From Tannerellaceae bacterium (GTDB taxonomy: Bacteria > Bacteroidota > Bacteroidia > Bacteroidales > Tannerellaceae), in the NCBI GenBank assembly GCA_020860805.1, contig JAJBTP010000506.1:1-11375 (forward strand): 11,375 bases of DNA, read 5' to 3'. Numbering within the stretch: position 1 is the stretch's first letter; each line of letters opens with the position of its first letter. Position numbers and translations under genes: made by a program. This document shows positions 1 to 8,553 of the stretch, one piece after another. Below the pieces are notes generated by a model. That model was not told the origin of the DNA and searched no databases. It saw only the letters and a list, made by a program, of their open reading frames with translations.

Positions 1-52
1 TGATAAAATGATTTTGATCTAATCTATTAAAACAATTAATTGACTAAATATT
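1..52 (+). other. AT-rich leader upstream of susC
   Basis: This very AT-rich stretch precedes the SusC start codon and probably belongs to the operon's 5' leader. No upstream gene end, regulator or convincing Bacteroides promoter (-33 TTTG with -7 TAnnTTTG) is visible. The closest match to the -7 box is TGATTTTG at 9-16, which has one mismatch, and its -33 partner would lie outside the window. Confidence 0.4.
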
Positions 53-3000
53 ATGAAATATCGTCCCAAGGAAAAATCCTCCAGCCTGTTTTTATTTAAA
101 AGGCTTAAAATAGTAACGATAGCTATCGTAGGGATAAGCTTTGTATTTTCTGCCCCTTTACCCGCCCGGGGAGAGACAGCCTCTGTTAATGACCTGAATC
201 AGTCAGCCCAAACCACAAAAGTAAACGGTGTAATCATTGATGCACAGGGAGAAGCCGTTATCGGTGCTTCCATTCAGGTAAAAGGGACTGAAACAATGGG
301 TACTATCACTGATATGGACGGAAGATTTACACTGGATATTCCCGGCAATAGTGTATTGGTTGTCTCTTTTATAGGATATAAAACCATTGAAGTTCCGGTA
401 AATAATCAAACCACTCTCCGTATCATTCTACATGAAAACACTGAATTACTGGATGAAATAGTTGTAGTAGGATATGGTGTTCAGAAAAAAGCCTCAGTTA
501 CCGGTTCGGTAGCAGCCATACAGGCAAATGACCTGATTACAGTAAAAGCGCCTAGCGTATCTAACATGCTTGCCGGCCGTTTACCGGGTTTACGAGCCGT
601 ACAGCGTTCCGGTAGTCCGGGTGATGATGCGGCTTCGGTGGATATCCGTGGATATGGTAATATGTTGGTAATCGTAGATGGTATAGAACGTGACTATACC
701 CAATTGAATCCCAATGATATTGAATCAATCTCTATCCTGAAAGATGCCGCTGCCGCCGTATATGGTTTTAAAGGTTCTAATGGAAGTGTTACTGGTAACC
801 ACTAAAAAAGGAACCCAATCCAAAGCTAAAATATCATATGATGGGTATTGAGGAATTCAACAGATAACCCGTTATCCGGATTTAATGTCTCCTTATGAGT
901 ATGCTTCTTTATATAATGAAGGAACCTACAATCTGAATCCTTCGGCTACGGCTGTTTATAGTGATGAGCAATTAGCAGCCTTCCGCAATGGGAAAGGAAC
1001 GGACTGGTGGGATTCAACCTTAAGAAATTCGACTCCTCAATCGTCTCACAACATAAGTGTAAGCGGAGGAAATGAAAAAACAAAATATTACCTTTCAGTA
1101 GGACACATGAACCAAAGTGGTTTATTAAAGTCCAAAGATTGGAATTTCAACCGTACATCCGTACGTTCTAACATCAGTGTGGAGGTTGTAAAAGGACTGA
1201 CTGTTGATTTCCAGATGGCAGGCAGATATGACAAACGCACTATGCCTTTCAATGGCACAGGGCTTTTCAAAGATGTACAAATGGCTCTGCCGGTTTATTC
1301 TATTTATGCCAATGATAACACAGAATACCGGCAGGGACCGGAAAATCCGGTACAAATGTCAAATAAAGACGAAGCCGGCTTTGATGACCGTGTACGCCGT
1401 GAATTCAATGGTTCTATAGGCCTTACCTGGCAGTTACCCTGGGTAAAAGGTTTAATAGCCAAAGCATTGGTTGCCTATGATTATCACAACAGAGAAGAAA
1501 AACAATGGGGTAAAAGAATTGTGCGGATACCTATGATGAAGCATCAGAAACTTATCAGGAAAGTGTGAGAAGGTCTACAACTACCCTATTTGATAAAAAC
1601 CGTAATTATCATAAACCAACACAACAGTATTCTCTGAACTACAACAATACCTTCTGGAGTAAGCATGATTTGGGTGCCATGTTACTATGGGAAATGTACC
1701 ATGACCGGACCAATTGGGTGGATGGTGAAAAAGAGTTCACGATTGGCGTAATTCCGGATCTTAACTTTGGTAGCAGTACAAACCAGAAAGCTTCAGGCCT
1801 CACCCAGGAAACAGCTCATGAAGGATTAGTAGGACGTTTAAACTATACGTATGATAACAGATATCTTCTTGAATTTAATTTCCGTTATGACGGTTCCTAT
1901 AAGTTCAGCTCTGATAACCGTTGGGGATTCTTCCCGGGTATTTCAGCCGGATGGCGTATCTCCGAAAAAAAATTCTTCAAAAACCTGCTACCGGATATGG
2001 ATAATCTGAAAGTCAGAGCTTCCTATGCTAAAGTAGGGGATGAAGGTGATTTCGATGCATATCAATACCTGGCCGGATTTGTTAGTGACAGCAGATATGT
2101 AATGGGCGTAAATACGGTAGTAGAAGGAATGAAAGACCGGGGAGTGCCTAATCCATGGTTAACCTGGTATGAATCCAAAATTAAAAATATCGGATTTGAA
2201 GCTTCCTGGAAAAGAGGATTAATCACCCTTGAAATGGACTTCTTCCAACGCAACAGAAGCGGTCTGCCTGCTACACGTACAGAAAGTCTTCCGACTATTT
2301 TCGGACAGGCAATGCCTCAGGAAAACCTCAATTCTGATAAAAACAAAGGGTTTGAAATCAGTGTCGGCCATAACAACCAGATTGGAGAAGTAAGATATAA
2401 TGTAAATGCTAACTTCTCTGCCACACGGATTATAGAAGATCATGTAGAACGTGAGGCGTCCTCGAATATGTACGAAAACTGGCTGTATAATACCAATGGA
2501 CGTTACAAAGACATCCGTTGGGGTAAAAAAGTAATCGGCAGTTTACTTCGTATGAAGAAATTCTGAACTCTCCTATACAGGATGGTAATGGGAATAAATC
2601 TCTTATGCCGGGCGACCTGAAGTTTGAAGACTGGAACAATGATGGTGTAATTGATGAGAATGACACACAACCTATCGGCCGGGGAAGTACCCCACGTATG
2701 TATTACGGATTAAATATGTCTGCCGAATACAAAGGATTCGATTTATCCTTATTTTCCAGGGAGCAGCCGGCCATGATATTTACATCAATGGTGATATGTT
2801 AGACCCATTCATCCAGCAAGGTATCGGTAATGGTCTGGCCATTATGAACGACCGCTGGCACCGGGAAGATCCGACTGATCCGTATAGCCGTTGGATACCG
2901 GGTTATATGCCTGCTATCCGTACGGCAGGATTTGAGGCAAACCGTTCGGAAAACAGCTGGTCATTACACAAAGCAAATTACCTGAGATTAAAATCTCTGG

Positions 3001-3203
3001 AAGTAGGTTATTCACTCCCGAACCGTCTTTTAAATACATATGGTATTGACAGAATCCGTTTCTATATCAACTGTAATAACCTGCGGACATTGACCAGCAA
3101 TAATGAGTTTATGAAAAATGTAGACCCTGAAAGCAATAGTAACCTATTGCGTTATTATCCTCAGACGAAAACATACAATTTTGGAATAAACGTAACTTTC
3201 TAA
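53..3203 (+). pseudogene. SusC/RagA-like TonB-dependent outer-membrane receptor, interrupted
   Basis: This is a SusC-family receptor, the TonB-energised outer-membrane channel that imports oligosaccharides with its SusD partner. After correction it has about 1050 aa, a normal SusC length. Visible parts are a Sec signal (about residues 15-40), a carboxypeptidase-regulatory-like domain (about 57-130), a TonB box DEIVVVGYG (134-142), the plug (about 145-250, with VTGSVAAI and the LVTTKKG region) and a C-terminal barrel ending NFGINVTF. No STN domain is seen, so direct anti-sigma signalling through this receptor is unlikely. Five lesions interrupt it: an extra A near 784-785; an in-frame TGA at 849-851 where Trp or Tyr is expected (YDGY-stop-GIQ); a missing A in the run 1512-1515; a missing C near 2538 (GGCAG for GGCCAG); and a missing T in 2752-2755. 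Open segments are 53-805, 885-1568, 1565-2566, 2605-2802 and 2796-3203. Homology continues smoothly across every break. Family assignment is very secure; whether the gene is truly broken is not. Confidence 0.93.
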
Positions 3204-3215
3204 TACATAAAAGCG

Positions 3216-5070
3216 ATGAATATACAAACCTATAAAAAGATAATATGCGGATGTCTCCTCTCGTTAGGAATCATAAGTTGTAGTGATTATCTGGACCGTG
3301 AGGATACAAGTGGAATTATCACTCCGGATTTGGTATGGACTGATCCGAATGCAACCAATGCCGTACTGGCCAAATTATATGATGCGGTACGTTTTGATGA
3401 TTTTAATGACTGGTATGATACGGACTGGATGCTGATGAACCCGGCTACCTTGTCGGATGAGGCACAGGGTTCCTACCAGAAAGAACCCATGTTTGATAAT
3501 CCGAACAGTAATTATGTATATGATGATTACCTGTTTGAAGACAGACTGGTAGATAGATATCTGCATATACGCAGGGCCAATGACTTCCTGATACAACTGG
3601 AAGAAGCGGATGTCTTATCCAATGAGAAAAAAGACCTCATAAACGCAGAAGTACGTTTTATCCGGGCAATGCACTACTTTGGGTTAGTAAAACGTTACGG
3701 AGGTGTTCCTTTATTGAAAGAATCACAGGAATACACACCGGGTAATATGGAAAATCTGTATAAAGCACGGGATACGGAAGAAGCTGTGTATAGCTTCATC
3801 ATCGAAGAATGCAAAGACCTTGCCCGGGTATTACCTGTCACCCGCAGTAATAGTGAGAAATACCAGGCCACCCGGGGCGCCGCCCTTGCATTACATTCCC
3901 GTGCAGCACTGTATGCCGGTTCTATTGCTAAATATGGAACCGTAAAACTCAACGGACTGGTAGGTATTCCTGCAGCCAAAGCCAATGATTTCTTTACAGA
4001 ATGTTATAATGCATCCAATGAAATCCTTCAAATGAATTACTCCCTCTACGATGCAAATGCAGACAAAGTACAGAACTTTTACGACCTCTTCTCCAAAACC
4101 CTGAATGGAGATAACGGAGAATATATCTTCCAGCGTTCCTATAATGTGAGTGGAGGAAGAGGCCATGACTGGGATAAACGCAATGCACCTTTCTCTTTTG
4201 CCGGAGGTTGGGGTTGCGGTATGGCTCCTACACTGGAAATGGTAGAAGCATTTGAATATATTGATAACCGGGACGGAAAACTCAACCTGTATGAAGCAGA
4301 TGGAGTTACCCCCCCGCCGTTTTGAAGACCCTCTTGAATTGTTCGAAGGGAAAGATCCCCGTTTATTCGCATCTGTTTACCTGCCCGGTTCTCCCTGTAA
4401 AGGTGGGATTATGGAATGGAAAAGAGGTGTGATTGCACCTGACGGAACCAAATACCAGGCTAACAACCAACCAAACGGCGATAATACAGTTACCATAGAC
4501 GGAACCATGTATAATGCATCCGGGAAAGATGGCGGTGCTGACGTAGGTGACCCATCCAAAACAGGTTTTTATCAAAGAAAATTCCATGACGAAACACTAA
4601 CAGATATGAGTATGGGCAAATCAGAAACCCCCTGGGTAGTTTTCCGATTAGGAGAAATTTACCTGAATCTGGCTGAAGCCTGTATGGAACTGGGAGGTAA
4701 AGAAGGTGAAGCACTGGCTGCTGTGAATAAAATCCGTGAACGTGCCGGTATCAACAAACTGAATTCCATCACGCTGGAAGATGTACGCCAGGAACGCAGA
4801 GTAGAACTGGCTTTCGAAAAACACCGTTACTGGGATATGAAACGCTGGCGAATTGCCCATAAAGACATTTCACAGGGTGGACTGACTAACTTCCGTGGTA
4901 CCGCTTTATATCCATGGTATAATGTGAGCGATGGTACCTATACGTTCGAAAGAGGTATAACTCCCAAACAGACACATACATTCCAGGAAAAGAATTACTA
5001 TGTAAGATTCCGTCCCAATGACAGAAGTACTAACCCGCTACTGGAACAGAATCCTGAATATGAGAATTAA
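3216..5070 (+). pseudogene. SusD/RagB-like surface glycan-binding lipoprotein, one frameshift
   Basis: This SusD-family lipoprotein caps the SusC barrel and binds the glycan at the cell surface. It begins 13 bases after the SusC stop, as is usual for the pair. The N-terminus carries a lipoprotein signal with lipobox IISC (Cys22). An SusD-like N-terminal region follows, with the helical stretch ending AEVRFIRAMHYFGLVKRYGG. The RagB/SusD C-terminal domain shows FRLGEIYLNLAEACMELG, VNKIRERAGI and VRQERRVELAFEKHRYWDMK. The frame breaks at the C7 run 4309-4315, where one C is extra; with six Cs the protein reads VTPRRFEDPL and is about 617 aa, slightly long but normal for the family. Open segments are 3216-4325 and 4252-5070 (the latter read from about 4316). 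The single homopolymer indel suggests a sequence error rather than real loss. Confidence 0.93.
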
Positions 5071-5086
5071 GAATATAAAAAAAGAA

Positions 5087-5794
5087 ATGGATATGAAAAG
5101 AAGTATATATATCGCATTTACTCTGGCCACAGCATTTTTAATCACATCCTGTGAAAATGATATGGATAATTATGATGCCCCCAATGGAGGCATAAGCGGT
5201 ACAATTTACGACAGTCTCACCAAAGAACCAATCCCCCTTCCGGTACAGGGTTCATCCGGTGTGATGATCAACCTGTATGAACAGGACACAAATGCAACCA
5301 AATCGGTTGACTTCCGGGCTAAGCAGGATGGAGCCTTCGAAAATTCACAGGTCTTTAACTGTAAATACAGAATAGTAGTAAACGGACCATTTGTAGATGA
5401 TTGCGAAGGGTACGTTACAGTAAACGGACAAACTCAGTTTGATCTGGAAGCAACTCCGTATTCACGGATTGATATACAGGCAACTGTGGATGCCGATAAT
5501 AAAGTAAATATCACCTATACAGCAACACCCAGCAGTACGGCTTATACAATCGGAGAAGTATCGGTCCTATGGAACTTTGCTCCGGGTATTGATGTAAACA
5601 ATAACAATTATGCAGGCATAGCATCAACCCAACAGACATCCGGTAGCTACACATTCGATTTGAAAAATGATGATGTTTTCAACACCAATCATTATAAAAT
5701 CGTAGGGAATGAGAATAAAATATATGTACGGGTTGCTGCCAACGTCAATGGTATTATTAACTACAGTAAAGTAGTGACATTACAGGTGAAATAA
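5087..5794 (+). CDS. DUF3823 family surface lipoprotein, probable glycan-binding accessory
   Basis: This intact 235-aa lipoprotein looks like the DUF3823 family (PF12866), commonly found directly after susD in Bacteroidetes PULs and often with GH92 mannosidases. The signal ends in the lipobox ITSC (Cys22), followed by an acidic ENDMDNYD stretch of the kind often linked to surface export of lipoproteins in this phylum. Residues around 30-120 (GGISGTIYDSLTKEPIP onward, with INLYEQ, YRIVVNGPFV and VNGQTQFDLEATPY) resemble a regulatory-like beta-sandwich. The remainder appears to be a second beta-rich domain, with SSTAYTIGEVSVLWN and KIYVRVAANVNG. I chose the ATG at 5087, 16 bases after the SusD stop; the ATG at 5093 is equally possible. 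An open frame extending back to 5018 only overlaps the SusD end. No biochemical role is established from sequence; surface glycan binding is inferred from position. Confidence 0.85.
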   Translation: MDMKRSIYIAFTLATAFLITSCENDMDNYDAPNGGISGTIYDSLTKEPIPLPVQGSSGVMINLYEQDTNATKSVDFRAKQDGAFENSQVFNCKYRIVVNGPFVDDCEGYVTVNGQTQFDLEATPYSRIDIQATVDADNKVNITYTATPSSTAYTIGEVSVLWNFAPGIDVNNNNYAGIASTQQTSGSYTFDLKNDDVFNTNHYKIVGNENKIYVRVAANVNGIINYSKVVTLQVK

Positions 5795-5817
5795 TTCTCA
5801 GTTTTTATTCTATATAA

Positions 5818-5863
5818 GCATACCGACAGCATAGTTATTACCCTGAGACTATGCTGTCTATGC
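5818..5863 (+). promoter_or_regulatory. Long intercistronic stem-loop between DUF3823 and GH130 genes
   Basis: Left arm GACAGCATAGT (5825-5835) pairs perfectly with ACTATGCTGTC (5848-5858) around a 12-base loop. The stem continues outward: GCATA (5818-5822) pairs with TATGC (5859-5863) after a two-base CC bulge, giving 16 paired positions. It lies in the only sizeable gap of the operon, just after the SusC/SusD/DUF3823 block. No U-tract follows, so a classic intrinsic terminator is unlikely. An attenuator, an RNA-processing site or a 3'-end stabiliser of the upstream mRNA fits better. The pairing is seen directly; the role is inferred. Confidence 0.6.
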
Positions 5864-5898
5864 CCTCTGTATGCCATAAATACTTTAAAACAAAAAAT

Positions 5899-7050
5899 AT
5901 GAAACATGCTACAATTGCCTTTTTAGGCCTGCTGTTAAGCACCAGTCTACTACTTGCGGACACTCCGGAAAAAGAAAATATTCTTCCGGAATGGGCTCTG
6001 GGAGGATTTGTTCGTCCGCAAGGTAAAAACCCTATTATTATACCTGACCCGCATTCCACTTTTTACTGTCCGATGACACAACAACAGGTGGACTGGGAAG
6101 AGAGCGATACCTTCAATCCGGCCGCTATTATGAAAGACGGTAAAATATATGTACTCTACCGGGCGGAAGACAATTCTTCTCCTAAATTAAGCGAACGGAC
6201 CTCCCGGTTAGGACTGGCTGAGAGTAAGGACGGAATAAAAATGAAAAAGCAAAAAGCACCCGTACTCTATCCGGCCGAAGATAATACCCGCACCTTCGAA
6301 TGGCCTGGTGGATGCGAAGACCCGCGCCTGGTAGTTACCGAAGATGGACTCTATGTACTTACCTATACTTCCTGGAATCACGATAAAGCCCACTTATCCA
6401 TTGCAACTTCCAGAGACCTTATTAACTGGGAAAAACACGGATTGGCATTCGATAAAGCACAGGATGGAAAATTCAGGGATACCTGGAGTAAGTCTGCCTC
6501 TATCGTAACAGAAGTAAAAAAACGGGAAGCTGGTCGCTACCCGTATTAATGGAAAATACCTTATGTATTGGGGTGAATTTGAAGTAGCGGCTGCCACATC
6601 GGATGATTTGATTAACTGGGAACCGGTAGTAGACGAAAATAACAAACCCGTGGTGATTGCAAAAGCACGAAAAGGCTACTTTGACAGCCAGTTGGTAGAA
6701 TGTGGCCCCCTGCTATCGTTACAGAGAAAGGAATCCTCTTGTTATACAACGGAAAGAACAGAGAAGACGGCAATGGCGACAAACGTTTTCCGTTAGGGAC
6801 TTACAGTGCCGGACAACTACTTCTGAGTAAAGACAATCCTTACCAGGTGAAAGAGAGACTGGACGTACCTTTCTTTTATCCAAGAGAATCGTTCGAGAAA
6901 AGCGGACAATACAAAGACGGAACCGTATTCATTAAAGGACTCGTATTCTTCAAAAACAAATGGTATTTATATTATGGTTGTGCCGATTCAAAAGTCGGAG
7001 TAGCCATCTACGACCCAACTAAAAAGACACCGGGTGACCCCATTCAGTAA
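5899..7050 (+). pseudogene. Secreted GH130 family beta-mannoside phosphorylase/hydrolase, two frameshifts
   Basis: This is a glycoside hydrolase family 130 protein, a five-bladed beta-propeller family acting on beta-mannosides either by phosphorolysis or, in some Bacteroides members, by hydrolysis of beta-1,2-mannose. Visible marks are WALGGFVRPQGKNPII (about 32-47), FNPAAI (72-77), VLYRAED (85-91), the SRLGLAESKDGI strand, the family EDPR motif (140-143) and a second ATSDDLINWEP blade. The corrected length is about 383 aa. The start at 5899 gives a clean Sec signal (MKHATIAFLGLLLSTSLLLA) without a lipobox; the earlier ATG at 5851 lies inside the stem-loop and spoils the signal. Export favours a hydrolase, because phosphorylases are normally cytoplasmic, but the subfamily cannot be fixed by eye. 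Lesions: an extra A in the run 6516-6522 (restores VKNGKLVATRINGKY) and a missing C in 6706-6710 (restores ECGPPAIVTEKG). Segments are 5851-6549, 6563-6796 and 6700-7050. Confidence 0.85.
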
Positions 7051-7062
7051 AATACAATAAAA

Positions 7063-8536
7063 ATGAAAACTCTTTTATACAGCATCCTCTTCGTTTGTCT
7101 TGCCGGACTACTCAGTTGTTCCGGACAGAAGGAGTACAACATCCTGGATTATCAGGCAACCGGCGATGGTGCTACCCTCAATACAGCCTATATTCAAAAA
7201 GCCATCGATGAATGTCACCAAAACGGAGGAGGGAAAGTTATTATACCCAAAGGAACCTTCCTGACAGGCACCCTCTATATGAAAGATAATACACACCTTT
7301 ACCTCGAAGAAGGAGCCATATTAAAAGGAAGTGATTCATTCGACGACTATCCGGATAATGCAGTGCACTATGTAAACTCATTCTCCTATCCCAACGGAAA
7401 ACTATTTGAAAATAAAGCTCTCATCTTCGCAGAAGGCGTACGGAATATATCCATTACCGGAAAAGGAATGATTGACGGAAACGGTGATAGCCCAACCTTC
7501 CGGTTAGGAAACGATGATACCCCACAAAGCAGGAAACATCCCTGCATGTTACTTTTCGTTCAATGCAACCGTATCAATATCCATGACCTGACGTTAGTAA
7601 ATTCAGCCTATTGGCTACAGAATTACCTGGGATGTGATACCGTACATCTGAAAGGACTTACCATTTTTAACCATTCCAATTTCAACCAGGATGCAACCGA
7701 TATTGATTCCTCCAATGTATTTTGATAGAAGACTGCCTGATAGATGCGGATGATGACGGTATATGCCTGAAAAGTCATGATCCGGAACGGGTTGTTGAGA
7801 ATATTACAGTCCGGAACTGTACTATCCGTACCAACCGCAATGGGATAAAATTCGGAACCAAATCAGAAGGAGGATTCAGAAATATACATATATCCAATTG
7901 TATCATAGAAAAAGCATCCTGTGACCACATCCGTAAATGGCAGGAGAAACTTGAATTCATTGAGCTTCCCACTACTGTCATTTCAGGGATTGCTTTAGAA
8001 TCAGTGGATGGAGGTATTATTGAAAATGTAACCCTGTCGGACATTCAAATGTACGATGTGCAAACACCTATTTTCGTTATTATGGCAAGAAGAAATACAG
8101 GACAGGCAGGAAATGCAGCCTTTTATAATTCCGAAGGAATAGCCGTTAACCCGGAACTGAAACCCGGACAGGTTTCCCATATCACCTTCCGGAACATATA
8201 TGCTAAAAGCCATAGCAAAATGACCAGTTCCATCACCACTACTGAAGGATACTATATAAAAATATAGTAATGGAAAACATCCATATCAATTCCATGGGAC
8301 ACGGCACAAAAGAAGACGCAGCCATTACCCTCAAAGAATATGCAAACTGGTATCCCGAGAACAGAATGTACGGGTATATATATCCGTCCAGCGGACTGTT
8401 TTTCCGGCATATCCAGGGACTTACCTTAAAAAACATAACCCTGGAAGTCCGTAATAAAGATTTCCGTCCCTCTATTCTTTTTGAAGATGTAACAGACTAT
8501 ACCATGGAAGGAGTAGAAAACAAAGAGCCTGTTTAA
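7063..8536 (+). pseudogene. GH28-like right-handed beta-helix lipoprotein, two frameshifts
   Basis: This polygalacturonase-fold (GH28, pectate-lyase-like beta-helix) protein starts 12 bases after the GH130 stop, with lipobox LLSC (Cys19), so it is probably an outer-membrane or periplasmic lipoprotein. The N-terminus has the usual LDYQATGDGATLNTAYIQKA and GGGKVIIPKGTFLTGTLYMK pattern. The catalytic aspartates are retained: NQD (D210) and DD (D231, D232). Their 21/22-residue spacing matches fungal polygalacturonases once the frameshift is corrected. The GHG His is replaced (RNG at 259-261), and the RIK position reads ALE (311-313 in GIALES), so galacturonate recognition looks lost. Corrected length is about 491 aa. 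Lesions: a missing T in 7720-7723 (restores DIDSSNVFLIEDC) and a missing A in 8258-8262 (restores YYIKNIVMENIHI). Segments are 7063-7725, 7722-8267 and 8270-8536. The fold is secure; the substrate is unknown. Confidence 0.85.
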
Positions 8537-8553
8537 ACTTAAAATATAGACCT

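Noticed and set aside
9..16. Possible Bacteroides -7 promoter element TGATTTTG
   Set aside because: It has one mismatch to TAnnTTTG, and the -33 element would lie outside the window, so it cannot be supported.
849..851. TGA read as Trp (alternative genetic code)
   Set aside because: Trp is encoded by TGG throughout all seven genes and only one in-frame TGA occurs. Bacteroidales use the standard stop set.
5018..5086. N-terminal extension of the DUF3823 protein from an ATG at 5018
   Set aside because: It overlaps the SusD C-terminus in another frame and would put 23 hydrophilic residues ahead of a clear lipoprotein signal.
5087..5794. DUF3823 gene as specially protected because it is the intact one among broken neighbours
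   Set aside because: At about one lesion per kb, a 0.7-kb gene escaping is expected by chance.
5851..5898. GH130 start at ATG 5851
   Set aside because: The codon lies inside the stem-loop arm, and the extra 16 residues precede a complete signal peptide beginning at 5899.
1512..8262. Programmed ribosomal frameshifting at the homopolymer runs
   Set aside because: There are too many sites, in both directions, in unrelated genes, with no shared slippery heptamer or downstream structure. Full-length versions of these families are normally made in one frame.
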